From IMG/VR virus record IMGVR_UViG_3300042895_000395, positions 1 through 29,595 of that record: a stretch of 29,595 nt of DNA; one strand, given 5' to 3'. Position 1 is the first letter of the stretch. Every line of letters starts with the position of its first letter. Below, piece by piece: positions 23,447 through 29,595 of the stretch. A program made the translations under genes and the position numbers. Under the pieces are notes generated by a model. That model was not told where the DNA came from. It was given only the letters and a program-made list of their open reading frames with translations, and made no database searches. This DNA comes from a virus.

Positions 23447-23636
23447 ATTTTATTTTAATTGTATCAGATTTTAACTTAATTTTTTCTATTTTTTGGTAGA
23501 TAGTATCGGTGTTACTCAGAATAATAACTCTTGGAGCTGGCAAAGCTTTTTTTTGCTTAGACATATTTACCAAAGTCATAATAAATAGCGTAGCGGATAT
23601 GGCTACTATTAGTGTTAGCTTTATATTTAGTTTCAT
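23367..23636 (-). CDS. membrane-anchored small protein, possible spanin partner
   Basis: 89 residues. An N-terminal uncleaved anchor (LTLIVAISATLFIMTLVNM, about 7-25) is followed by a basic, helical periplasmic part with IYQKIEKIKLKSDTIKIKYE. This is the topology of an Rz-type inner-membrane spanin. Its 3' 80 nt overlap the start of the exported coiled-coil gene in a different frame. It overlaps the upstream gene by 4 nt (ATGA). Confidence 0.55.
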   Translation of the reverse strand: MKLNIKLTLIVAISATLFIMTLVNMSKQKKALPAPRVIILSNTDTIYQKIEKIKLKSDTIKIKYETKISNYRQSSTTNKISLFADRINR

Positions 23637-23902
23637 TTTTCTATGGTTAATTCTCCGATAGGAGTGGCTAAAATATCTAAGTCTATGTTATTGTGAACTA
23701 CATTCCAGTTATGGACTGCAAGCTCATACGCTTTTGAATTTAATAACTCAGCGTTATCGCTATGCTTAACGACAAAAGCCTCAAAAGACCTAATTGCTTT
23801 TTTAAAGCCTTGCTCTTTTTCTAAGCCTATTTTGTCTATTAAGTCTTGGATACTTAATAAGTGCAAATGAAGCTCTGTACCTGGTTTAAGTTTTGCGCTC
23901 AT
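23633..23902 (-). CDS. hypothetical early protein
   Basis: 89 residues, helical and soluble, with no membrane segment. LHLHLLSIQDLIDKIGLEK and FKKAIRSFEAFVVKHSD are amphipathic helices. No domain recognised. It is coupled to both neighbours (start base shared with the previous stop; ATGA with the next) and so belongs to the early operon. Confidence 0.6.
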   Translation of the reverse strand: MSAKLKPGTELHLHLLSIQDLIDKIGLEKEQGFKKAIRSFEAFVVKHSDNAELLNSKAYELAVHNWNVVHNNIDLDILATPIGELTIEK

Positions 23903-24174
23903 TAGTAACCTAATTCTTTTTTAATAGCCTCGCTTATAACCTCTTTGCGGTGTTTACGTTTTTCACCTCTTAGCTCCTCGTTATTTAGCTGGGCTTTACG
24001 ATTTGCTCGTAGGATAGTCTCTACTGCTTTGTAATGCTCTGCTATTATCAGGGCGGATAGTACGTTAATTCCGTAGACCTCTTGCAAGGCTTTGCGTATT
24101 AACTTCTTAAAATTGTCGCGAGTCTCAGGGTAATCCCTCAAGAGCTGCTCTACTTGTTTAGTTGCGTTTTTCAT
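23902..24174 (-). CDS. hypothetical helical protein
   Basis: 90 residues, strongly helical and basic at the C-terminus (NRKAQLNNEELRGEKRKHRK, then EVISEAIKKELGY). The N-terminal segment, KQVEQLLRDYPETRDNFKKL, recalls small phage proteins found next to replication genes. It may bind nucleic acid through the basic tail, but nothing defines it. Coupled by ATGA to the DnaA-like gene. Confidence 0.6.
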   Translation of the reverse strand: MKNATKQVEQLLRDYPETRDNFKKLIRKALQEVYGINVLSALIIAEHYKAVETILRANRKAQLNNEELRGEKRKHRKEVISEAIKKELGY

Positions 24175-24635
24175 TTTATTAATTGAATTATTTTGTTGTA
24201 ATCTCGCTGCATTAATTTATTACTTTGTAAAAGGTCTGTTATTTTATCTATGGCGTGAAGAACGGTAGAGTGGTCTTTACCTCCGATATAAGCTCCTATC
24301 TCTTTTAAAGTTGATGAGGTGTTTTGCTTAGAGAGGTAACAGAACATATGTCGAGCGTCTACAAGGTTGCGAGGTCGTTTAGTACCTCTTATATCCTCTT
24401 TGGTTTCGTTGTAGTACATTGATACTATCTCCATTATCCTCTCAAAGTATAGCGGCTCTCCGTTGCTCATTTGCATCGTAGTACCTAAGCTATGTTTATC
24501 TCGCATTATTTCTATCCTTTCAGCCATATACCCGCACTTTTTTAAAGCCTTCTCGTAGTCAGCTATAAGCATCCCCATCGATATTATAGTCTGCTTGGCT
24601 TCTCCAAGCTCTCTCTTCATTATTCGCTCACTCAT
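24171..24635 (-). CDS. stand-alone DnaA domain IV (DNA-binding) protein
   Basis: 154 residues. Residues 63-150 match the C-terminal DnaA domain: YNETKEDIRGTKR (75-87), VDARHMFCYL (92-101) and the DnaA-box-contacting signature GGKDHSTVLHA (118-128). The AAA+ ATPase domain is absent; the first 60 residues form a coiled-coil-like helix with MLIADYEKALKKCGYM. It probably binds DnaA-box-type sequences in phage or host DNA, as an initiator, or as an inhibitor of host initiation by occupying boxes. I saw no clear TTATNCACA box in the window. Coupled to neighbours by ATGA. Confidence 0.85.
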   Translation of the reverse strand: MSERIMKRELGEAKQTIISMGMLIADYEKALKKCGYMAERIEIMRDKHSLGTTMQMSNGEPLYFERIMEIVSMYYNETKEDIRGTKRPRNLVDARHMFCYLSKQNTSSTLKEIGAYIGGKDHSTVLHAIDKITDLLQSNKLMQRDYNKIIQLIK

Positions 24636-25240
24636 ATTAACGTCTTTATATATTCTCTACTGATTTTTACTCTTTCTATTAATTTTTCTATAACTTCTAT
24701 ATCGTATTCTATATGAAATGTCTTTATCCGATATTTACTCTCTACATCTGAGTAGTCTTGCGGCTCTTCGTAGCTTAAATGCTCGGGAGTATTCATAAGT
24801 ACGTAGCAAAGAGTCGCTTTGCGTTTACCCGTTAAGTGCATATAGACTTGTAATTGGTAGAAATAATCCGAGTTTGGTATCTCATCTTCGAATAGCGGAA
24901 AGGTAAAGCAGTCCCAAGAGCTTTTAATATCTACTATGGTATCCTCGAGTATTACGTCAGGAGTTCCGCAGAAATAGTCATCCTTAAAAAACTCTTCATT
25001 TTTTATCGCAAATAACCATCCAAGCTCTGCGGCTGCGTAGTCTATCGCTGAGTCTTCAACTTGGTTGCCTTTGTCAAGATACTTGCTTTTGATTTGCTTG
25101 CGTATGCCGTATATCTCAGACTTTAACCACTCCTCTAAATGGCTTTTAGTGGTTTGACTTAGCACCTCGCCTTTTGAGCGAGGGTTAGTCATAAGTTTGC
25201 CAGCCGATGAGGCTCTTTGCTTAAATTCCTTTAATTGCAT
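24632..25240 (-). CDS. PD-(D/E)XK exonuclease, YqaJ/lambda-Exo-like
   Basis: 202 residues. Motifs are GNQVED (59-63; E62), GTPDVI (92-97; D95), VDIKS (103-107; D104, K106) and QLQVYM (129-134), the order found in lambda exonuclease/YqaJ-type viral recombinases that resect double-stranded ends 5' to 3'. The neighbouring ERF protein is its expected annealing partner and overlaps it by 20 nt. Substrate and direction follow from the family, not from the sequence itself. Confidence 0.8.
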   Translation of the reverse strand: MQLKEFKQRASSAGKLMTNPRSKGEVLSQTTKSHLEEWLKSEIYGIRKQIKSKYLDKGNQVEDSAIDYAAAELGWLFAIKNEEFFKDDYFCGTPDVILEDTIVDIKSSWDCFTFPLFEDEIPNSDYFYQLQVYMHLTGKRKATLCYVLMNTPEHLSYEEPQDYSDVESKYRIKTFHIEYDIEVIEKLIERVKISREYIKTLI

Positions 25241-25727
25241 CTTCGTATTTAGTTGCGTTTACGTTGCTTATCGAATAATGCTCTCTTAATTTTGCAAGGT
25301 TTATGCCTTTAGCGAGTGCAGCTTTCCAGGTGTTATCTCCTTCGTTAATCCAAGGCTTAGTACTTTTTACCGCTTGGCTTGCGGAGTTAGCGTCATCATC
25401 CTCCGCTTGTAAGCCTAAAAGACTTTGTAGGGTGTATCTTCTATAATAAGTAACCGCAGACCCTAACTTTTGCGGGTCATCCATATTAGGCAAAGAGATT
25501 GAACTTGTAACGCTCTCTCCTGAGTCAGTATCGATAATTTGCGAGGTCACTTCTCCGTTAATTATAGGTTGCAATAGTAGTAGACCGTTCTTTTGTAAAA
25601 GTGGCTCTGTATGTCTTAAAAGCCCGTTTATATCAAAGTACTTAGATTTAAAAAAAGGGTTTGTTTCGTCTTTGGAGATAGCTCCTATCTCTTTTTTAAC
25701 GGCTGCTAATTTGTTGTATATTGTCAT
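25221..25727 (-). CDS. erf: ERF-family single-strand annealing protein
   Basis: 168 residues. The diagnostic region GSAVTYYRRYTLQSLLGL (89-106) followed by the acidic EDDDAN is the ERF core. The N-terminal part (ETNPFFKSKYFDINGLLRHT, PLLQKNGLLL) also fits. ERF proteins anneal complementary single strands made by the exonuclease, allowing recombination or genome circularisation. The C-terminus (about 120-168) is short and holds a separate helical segment. The gene overlaps the exonuclease by 20 nt. Confidence 0.85.
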   Translation of the reverse strand: MTIYNKLAAVKKEIGAISKDETNPFFKSKYFDINGLLRHTEPLLQKNGLLLLQPIINGEVTSQIIDTDSGESVTSSISLPNMDDPQKLGSAVTYYRRYTLQSLLGLQAEDDDANSASQAVKSTKPWINEGDNTWKAALAKGINLAKLREHYSISNVNATKYEDAIKGI

Positions 25728-25753
25728 AATTGTTTATTTTTGCTGAGTTATTG

Positions 25754-26032
25754 TTAATGATTGTTTAGGGAGGTGGCTACGGCTGCCTCTTTTTTTTGGT
25801 AGTAATCGGCTAAGGTCTTGCCGTTATTATTGGCGTTACGTATAGCTACTTTTATTATCTCGGTTAGAGCTGGCTCGTTAAAGTTGGTTATCTTACGCTC
25901 TCCGCTTATAACGGTGTTAAGGGTATGTACACTAATTAAGTGCCTCTCAGATACTACCTGACGCTCATAGCGTGTAGTGTTAGCTTTTATCGCTCTCGTT
26001 AGTTGCTTGCCTAAGTATGGTTCAAATTTCAT
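25754..26032 (-). CDS. small HTH-like early protein
   Basis: 92 residues. The stretch ERHLISVHTLNTVISGERKI (29-48) has the spacing of a helix-turn-helix, followed by a helix LTEIIKVAIRNANNNGKTL. It could be a regulator, possibly of the shared operator, because it is among the first genes of the promoter-2 transcript. This is only a suggestion; no repressor family was recognised. Its start overlaps the preceding stop as ATGA. Confidence 0.55.
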   Translation of the reverse strand: MKFEPYLGKQLTRAIKANTTRYERQVVSERHLISVHTLNTVISGERKITNFNEPALTEIIKVAIRNANNNGKTLADYYQKKEAAVATSLNNH

Positions 26033-26181
26033 AACTTCTTAGTAATTTTGGTTAAAGTCTCTACCTGGTCAGACCAGTAACAATCTTTGGTAGCTTCAAA
26101 GTTTTTTTCTGCTGAGTTAATTTTCTCCTCAAGGCATATCGCTACCCAGCTGCGTTCTTCTAAGTTTAAATCTATTATCAT
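26029..26181 (-). CDS. small acidic protein, first gene after promoter 2
   Basis: 50 residues (MIIDLNLEERSWVAICLEEK at the start, ending TKITKKL). The ATG at 26181 lies 17 nt below the TATATTTG box of promoter 2, the same spacing as at promoter 1. The stop overlaps the next start (ATGA). No domain recognised; it is probably a small helical host-interaction protein. Confidence 0.65.
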   Translation of the reverse strand: MIIDLNLEERSWVAICLEEKINSAEKNFEATKDCYWSDQVETLTKITKKL

Positions 26182-26198
26182 TGTGTTTAATTGTTTGG

Positions 26199-26225
26199 CA
26201 AATATAGTGTTTAGTTTTAATACAA
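26199..26225 (-). promoter_or_regulatory. promoter with palindromic operator (copy 2)
   Basis: Minus strand: TTG, overlapping the element GTATTAAAACTAAACAC (26223-26207), then the box TATATTTG (26206-26199), 17 nt before the ATG at 26181. The distal half GTATTAAA is identical to copies 1 and 3; the proximal half is degenerate, so this operator is the weakest of the three by symmetry. The element lies just inside the intergenic gap below the 55-residue gene. Confidence 0.75.
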
Positions 26226-26227
26226 TA

Positions 26228-26395
26228 TCAACTTGTATGTTTATTTTTTTCTTTTAATTTTAAATCTATAAGTTCAAGAAGACAAGCAAAGCCTATCACA
26301 AAATTGATAGCTGCGTAAACCTTGCAGTCTACTAAAGCTACGGTAAATCCGAGAGGCATTAACATTGTGCCTACTTTTAATATTTCCTTTTTCAT
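26228..26395 (-). CDS. small membrane protein
   Basis: 55 residues. Two hydrophobic stretches (VGTMLMPLGFTVALV, then YAAINFVIGFACLLELI) form one or two membrane spans, followed by a Lys-rich tail. ATG at 26395, TGA at 26228-26230. It is one base from the previous stop. An early small membrane protein could act in exclusion or host takeover; the function is unknown. Confidence 0.6.
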   Translation of the reverse strand: MKKEILKVGTMLMPLGFTVALVDCKVYAAINFVIGFACLLELIDLKLKEKNKHTS

Positions 26396-26396
26396 A

Positions 26397-26582
26397 TTAG
26401 TATAAAGTGTAATTTAATCCTGATAATTCTAACTCTTTTTCTATCGTATATAGCATATCCTCGCTATCGTAAATATCTTGGTACTCGTCATAGCTAAAGC
26501 CGAGCTTTGTGCTATTTTTTTCTAACCACTCAGAGCCAGCGGTAAAGTCTTTAGGTGCAAAGGTTATTTGTAGTCTGTTCAT
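26397..26582 (-). CDS. small acidic protein
   Basis: 61 residues, with a beta start (NRLQITFAPKDFTAG) and an acidic helical C-terminus (SYDEYQDIYDSEDMLYTIEK). No family recognised. Start overlaps the previous stop as ATGA. Acidic small early phage proteins are often inhibitors or DNA mimics, but nothing here proves that. Confidence 0.6.
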   Translation of the reverse strand: MNRLQITFAPKDFTAGSEWLEKNSTKLGFSYDEYQDIYDSEDMLYTIEKELELSGLNYTLY

Positions 26583-26749
26583 TTTACTAAATAATAAGAG
26601 TTAGATGTCGCTAAAAAATTAACCCAGTCTGCGGAGGTGTTATGCTCCAGCTCCTCGAAGGTAGCTTTTGAAAATTGCGAGGTTCGGTACTTGCTCCCGT
26701 TTACTCTAATAGTAAAGGTGCGGTCTTTTTGGTTTGCTTTTACGTTCAT
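26579..26749 (-). CDS. small protein, 56 residues
   Basis: Starts ATG at 26749 with an A/T-rich leader (AATAATAAT) and stops TGA at 26579-26581. Sequence begins MNVKANQKDRTFTIRVNGSK and continues with YRTSQFSKATFEELEHNTSA, a beta-hairpin then helix layout. No family recognised. Coupled to the next gene. Confidence 0.6.
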   Translation of the reverse strand: MNVKANQKDRTFTIRVNGSKYRTSQFSKATFEELEHNTSADWVNFLATSNSYYLVK

Positions 26750-26760
26750 ATTATTATTTA

Positions 26761-26925
26761 TTAAATGTTAAAACAATATTGAGCAGTATCTAAATTAGTA
26801 GTAAACGACTTGCTATCTTTACATACAATAACCGAGTCGCCTCTAAATAAAATATTTACCTCCATACCTATCGTTATTTTTAATCCGTTAGGTGCTTTTA
26901 AGTTTTGTTTTGCAGTTGTTATCAT
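26761..26925 (-). CDS. small protein, first gene after promoter 3
   Basis: 54 residues, ATG at 26925, TAA at 26761-26763. The ATG lies 22 nt below the TATATTTG box. It begins MITTAKQNLKAPNGLKITIG and has strand-rich MEVNILFRGDSVIVCKDSKS. No family recognised. Confidence 0.6.
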   Translation of the reverse strand: MITTAKQNLKAPNGLKITIGMEVNILFRGDSVIVCKDSKSFTTNLDTAQYCFNI

Positions 26926-26947
26926 TTCTTTGTTTGTTATTGTACTG

Positions 26948-26976
26948 CAAATATAGTATTAAACTTTAATACCAAA
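26948..26976 (-). promoter_or_regulatory. promoter with perfect palindromic operator (copy 3)
   Basis: Minus strand: TTTG, then GTATTAAAGTTTAATAC (26972-26956), a perfect 8+1+8 palindrome, then the box TATATTTG (26955-26948). It drives the minus-strand early genes from 26925 down. The same element and box, with fewer symmetric bases, recur at copies 1 and 2. Confidence 0.8.
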
Positions 26977-26997
26977 CAAGAAAAACTTTATTTATTT

Positions 26998-27324
26998 TTA
27001 ATTTATTTTTATTGCTACCATATCCTCAGCTCCTTTGCTACTGGTTATCAATATACTCTTTATTACTTTGTATCCGTCACTCTCAAATATTATGTCCTCT
27101 ATCATCTTGACCATAGCTACGCAATTAGAAGCGTCTAAGGGTCTGCTTTTAAAAGTGAAGTGGTATTCAGTATTATAACTCTCAGAGGCTGGCAGTACAT
27201 CCTTAAACTGACTTTTAACAATTAGAGTATAATTGTCTTTTATTTTTTTACGCTTAGTCCAATGCATACCAGCGTACCACTTGTTAAGACTAATCTTCGG
27301 TAAATCTTTTAAAATTATTTTCAT
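26998..27324 (-). CDS. RusA-like Holliday junction resolvase
   Basis: 108 residues. The N-terminal LPKISLNKWYAGMHWTKRKK, the segment RPLDASNCVAMVKMIEDIIF (D58-N61 region) and ESDGYKVI match RusA-family endodeoxyribonucleases: P..LN near the start and two acidic pairs in LDxxN and D..FxSD. These resolve Holliday junctions or debranch DNA before packaging. The gene lies apart from the other minus-strand genes, upstream of promoter 3, and has its own possible TAAATTTG box (27339-27332). Confidence 0.75.
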   Translation of the reverse strand: MKIILKDLPKISLNKWYAGMHWTKRKKIKDNYTLIVKSQFKDVLPASESYNTEYHFTFKSRPLDASNCVAMVKMIEDIIFESDGYKVIKSILITSSKGAEDMVAIKIN

Positions 27325-27362
27325 TTAAGTACAAATTTATTTTTTTATTCGGATTGTATTAT

Positions 27363-27370
27363 TATATTTG
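27363..27370 (+). promoter_or_regulatory. plus-strand -7 box for the replication operon
   Basis: TATATTTG followed by C, the same box as in promoters 1-3, but on the plus strand and without the GTATTAAA palindrome. It lies 18 nt before the ATG at 27389 and divergent from the resolvase gene. Upstream DNA is T-rich; a clear -33 TTG at the right distance is lacking. Confidence 0.6.
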
Positions 27371-27388
27371 CAAAAGTAAAACACTACA

Positions 27389-27508
27389 ATGCAATTTAAA
27401 AGAACTTACAAAGGGGTAAAAATAGAGGCATCAGCTTTTAGGGTTAGTAGTGTTTCCCACCCCTTTTATATAATTAAAAAACGCTACAATGGCAAAAAAA
27501 CTTACTAA
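27389..27508 (+). CDS. small leader-type protein, 39 residues
   Basis: ATG at 27389, stop TAA at 27506-27508, giving a basic peptide (MQFKRTYKGVKIEASAFRVS at the start). The spacing from the TATATTTG box (18 nt) matches that of first genes after the other promoters, and it overlaps the next gene by 20 nt. Coding status rests on these positions. Confidence 0.45.
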   Translation: MQFKRTYKGVKIEASAFRVSSVSHPFYIIKKRYNGKKTY

Positions 27509-28256
27509 AAGAAAGGCTTTTAACTTCCTGAGAAGTTATTACGACGTACTTAATGAATTAACCGACGACAAAGACAAACTAAGTTATTTGTTGGCTATTA
27601 TGGATAAATCTTTTTTAGATGAAAATCCTGAGGGTTTAAGTTTCTTAGCTAATTTATGTTATGAAAGTCAAAGACACTCAATAGAATCAAGCGTAAACGG
27701 TTGGAAAAGAGCAGAAAAAACAGACCTATTAGGTAACCCAATAACCACCATAGAGACCACCCCAAGGACTACCCCACCGAACACCCCTACGACCACCCCC
27801 AAGGAAGAAGAAGAGAAAGAGAAAGAGAAAGTTATTTATATAAAGAGTATAACGTCACCTCCTGAAGGAGTTGCCCCTCTCTATTTTTATATTGCTAAAG
27901 GTTTTCATAATCTATTTCTTAAAAAAGGAGAAACTAAAACTTTAAATAACGCAAGCCTAAGTAAGTGGGTAGAAGATACTCGCAAAATAATAGAGGTAGA
28001 TAAAGTACCTATAAGCCAACTAATCGCCATTAAAAGATACTGGGAGGAATGCGAGAGCGGAGCAAGGGGAACGGATAACTTTTGGTTTAATACTATAAAC
28101 TCTATGAGCAGCTTTCGTAAGGTAGACAAAGACGGAGTTTACCATTACGACAAAATAACTACCTCAGTAAAGAAATGGCTAAACGCTAACCCTGAATTAC
28201 AAGGAGAGATTTTTAAAATAGAGCAAAACTTAATAGCTAAATCAAATGGAAATTAA
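27489..28256 (+). CDS. replication initiator / helicase-loader-like protein
   Basis: 255 residues. The N-terminal domain (NFLRSYYDVLNELTDDKDKL, LSYLLAIMDKSFL) matches the DUF6291-type domain of Bacteroidota phage replication proteins. A flexible Thr/Pro and Glu/Lys linker (about 88-115) leads to a C-terminal helical region with SQLIAIKRYWEECESGARGT and DNFWFNTINSMSSFRKV. The layout resembles DnaD/initiator proteins that load the helicase, and the following gene encodes a RecA-fold ATPase. The assignment rests on layout and position. Confidence 0.65.
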   Translation: MAKKLTKRKAFNFLRSYYDVLNELTDDKDKLSYLLAIMDKSFLDENPEGLSFLANLCYESQRHSIESSVNGWKRAEKTDLLGNPITTIETTPRTTPPNTPTTTPKEEEEKEKEKVIYIKSITSPPEGVAPLYFYIAKGFHNLFLKKGETKTLNNASLSKWVEDTRKIIEVDKVPISQLIAIKRYWEECESGARGTDNFWFNTINSMSSFRKVDKDGVYHYDKITTSVKKWLNANPELQGEIFKIEQNLIAKSNGN

Positions 28257-29034
28257 TTTAACCAATAAGCTCTACGAGACAAGACTCGACCCTAATAAAA
28301 TTATAGAGCAGCCTCCGACATTACTAAACGTTTGCCAGCGAAGCGGAACAAGTACTATTTTTATACCTATATTCTCTCTTGGCGACCTAAGCTTAATACA
28401 AGGTAGACAAAAATCTAAAAAGACATTTTTTACCTCGAGTATAGCAGTTAGCATATTAAACGAATACGTATTTGAGAAGCTAATGTCTGAGACTCCAAAA
28501 GGAACTACGCTTGCTATATTTGATACTGAGCAAAGCACCTATCACGCTCAAAAAACTAACCAGCGTATTAAAAACCTAAGCGGTACAGATAACTTTTACT
28601 ATTTTGCTTTTAGAGATAGCAGCCCGACAGAGCGTAGAGAGCTTATAGAGCATTTTTTAATAAGCCATAAAGGAAAAATAAGCTATATTTTAATTGACGG
28701 TATAGTAGATTTGCTATATGATTTTAACGACCTTAAAGAATGTAGCGAGCTGGTGCAATGGATTATGAGAATAACTAAAGAGCATAACGTACATTGTAGC
28801 TGCATACTCCACGAGAATGCCTCAGACGGTAAAGCTCGAGGGCATATTGGTACTATGTTAGCTCAGAAAGCTGAGACCGTTTTAAAGATTGAAAAAAATA
28901 AAAACATACATAGCAGAAGTACTATAACTGCAAACGATACAAGGGGCTTGCAGTTCCAGCCTTTTGATATTGAGATAGACGGAAACGGAACTCCTCACCT
29001 GGTAGACGCCTTAGATAATAAAGATATATTTTAA
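28246..29034 (+). CDS. RepA/DnaB-like RecA-fold ATPase (replicative helicase-like)
   Basis: 262 residues. Walker A is degenerate, GRQKSKKTFF (53-62; two lysines before Thr), with FDTEQ (92-96) and Walker B ISYILIDGIVDLL (145-157). The later segments SCILHENASDGKARGHIGTM and ANDTRGLQF match AAA_25/RepA-type ATPases of mobile elements. It probably forms the hexameric replication motor or its loader. The start overlaps the initiator stop by 11 nt. Confidence 0.75.
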   Translation: MEINLTNKLYETRLDPNKIIEQPPTLLNVCQRSGTSTIFIPIFSLGDLSLIQGRQKSKKTFFTSSIAVSILNEYVFEKLMSETPKGTTLAIFDTEQSTYHAQKTNQRIKNLSGTDNFYYFAFRDSSPTERRELIEHFLISHKGKISYILIDGIVDLLYDFNDLKECSELVQWIMRITKEHNVHCSCILHENASDGKARGHIGTMLAQKAETVLKIEKNKNIHSRSTITANDTRGLQFQPFDIEIDGNGTPHLVDALDNKDIF

Positions 29035-29036
29035 TT

Positions 29037-29234
29037 ATGATACAAGCATTTGAATTTGAAGTAGTAATAAATTATAACCAATATCACTACGTAACTAACA
29101 CAATGTCTTCGATAGGTGTAGACGAAGAGGAAGCTCTGCAAGCTCTTAGACAAAAGCTATTAAGTAAGATGCAAAGACTAAGCGACAAAAGAGGTCAATA
29201 CAAAATAGAATCAATTAAAAGAGTAAAATTATGA
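29037..29234 (+). CDS. small protein, 65 residues
   Basis: A beta strand start (MIQAFEFEVVINYNQYHYVT) and an amphipathic helix (EEEALQALRQKLLSKMQRLS). It follows the ATPase by 2 nt and overlaps the next gene by 4 nt (ATGA). No family recognised. Confidence 0.6.
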   Translation: MIQAFEFEVVINYNQYHYVTNTMSSIGVDEEEALQALRQKLLSKMQRLSDKRGQYKIESIKRVKL

Positions 29235-29527
29235 CAGACCAAGAAGCAAAAGAGATATTAAACAAGCCAGCTATTTGCAAAGAGGCTGAGCGTTCGGTGC
29301 GAGATATGAAATTAAAACTCGCTAAATACTCAGGTGATAAGACCGAGCAAACTAAGCATTTGCAAAACTTAGATAATTTGATTAACTTAGCTTATAAGCA
29401 AGCGGTAGACATAGACGCTTACGAGGAGTTGTTAGCTACTTACCTTTTTAAAATGGGAGAGCAGCAATCCAAAATAAGAGAGTTATGCGAGCTAAACGCA
29501 ATGAGTAACAAAATAGTAGAGCTATAA
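29231..29527 (+). CDS. hypothetical helical protein
   Basis: 98 residues, almost all helical and rich in Lys, Glu and Leu (EAKEILNKPAICKEAERSVR; ELLATYLFKMGEQQSKIREL). It may be a coiled coil or small helicase-associated protein. Nothing recognised beyond that. Followed by a 22-nt gap with the palindrome ATTGTTAACAAT (29538-29549) directly before the next start. Confidence 0.6.
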   Translation: MTDQEAKEILNKPAICKEAERSVRDMKLKLAKYSGDKTEQTKHLQNLDNLINLAYKQAVDIDAYEELLATYLFKMGEQQSKIRELCELNAMSNKIVEL

Positions 29528-29549
29528 TTATAAACTAATTGTTAACAAT

Positions 29550-29595
29550 ATGAATCACTTTTATACTTCAGACGAAGAGCGAATAGCTAAGAGTA
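29550..29595 (+). CDS. 5' end of a gene running off the window (partial)
   Basis: ATG at 29550 opens a frame to the right edge (MNHFYTSDEERIAKS). Only 15 residues are visible; too little to identify. The palindrome ATTGTTAACAAT immediately precedes it. Confidence 0.5.
   Translation, partial: MNHFYTSDEERIAKS

Noticed and set aside
25768-25797. GAGG..CCTC hairpin followed by eight T as a plus-strand terminator
   Set aside because: It lies within a minus-strand gene, where no plus-strand transcript is expected; symmetry is partly by wobble pairs.
26905-27138. Plus-strand open frame of 77 codons
   Set aside because: Runs antisense over promoter 3 and the RusA-like gene; composition is Tyr/Phe/Cys-rich as expected of A/T-rich non-coding reading.
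1-29595. tRNA genes, CRISPR arrays, insertion sequences, integrase or att sites
   Set aside because: None seen on either strand by eye; no cloverleaf, repeat array, transposase or recombinase motif was found.

Overview
The window is about 29.6 kb of a low-GC, tightly packed tailed-phage genome (siphovirus type, or a prophage of one). The host is most likely a flavobacterium or another Bacteroidota. Three things point there: TAnnTTTG-type promoter boxes, A/T-rich leaders instead of Shine-Dalgarno sites, and structural proteins (capsid, portal, tail, lysis cassette) of the kind seen in Bacteroidota phages. I see no integrase, tRNA, rRNA, CRISPR array or insertion sequence. Both ends cut through genes.

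Layout. (1) 1-1661: end of an unidentified gene, a ParB-like protein and an ABC-ATPase/GNAT fusion; this looks like a DNA-modification cassette in front of the packaging genes. (2) 1658-4090: terminase. The small subunit is followed by a large subunit broken into two genes inside its ATP-binding P-loop. The first carries the N-terminal half of an intein, the second the C-terminal half, and a free-standing HNH homing endonuclease gene lies between them; the three pieces are in three reading frames. This is a fractured gene with a split intein and is the most striking feature here. (3) 4068-11671: a probable tail-assembly chaperone with a candidate -1 frameshift, a gp10-like protein, two tail-tip/baseplate proteins and the tape measure. 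(4) 11672-12273: a two-gene minus-strand insert with a lysozyme-like exported protein. (5) 12379-18743: protease-scaffold, major capsid protein, probable tail tube, a terminator, portal, connectors and small virion proteins. (6) 18740-22279: receptor-binding protein, holin, amidase and a small nuclease-like protein. (7) 22276-27324, minus strand: early genes for recombination and replication (ERF annealing protein, exonuclease, stand-alone DnaA DNA-binding domain, RusA-like resolvase), a spanin-like pair and many tiny proteins. (8) 27389-29595, plus strand: replication proteins (initiator-like protein and RecA-fold ATPase) and small unknowns.

Regulation. Three minus-strand promoters (about 12.3, 26.2 and 26.95 kb) share an almost identical 25-nt unit: a TATATTTG box preceded directly by a 17-nt near-palindrome with an invariant GTATTAAA half. 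One controls the isolated lysozyme-like insert inside the late region, the other two the early genes. This suggests one phage-encoded or host regulator for all three units. A plus-strand promoter at 27363 has the same box without the palindrome.

The gene set implies replication with its own initiator and ATPase, Exo/ERF recombination, terminase packaging that would need protein trans-splicing to rebuild the motor ATPase, and lysis by holin, amidase and possibly spanins. All functional calls come from reading motifs by eye; no database search was run.
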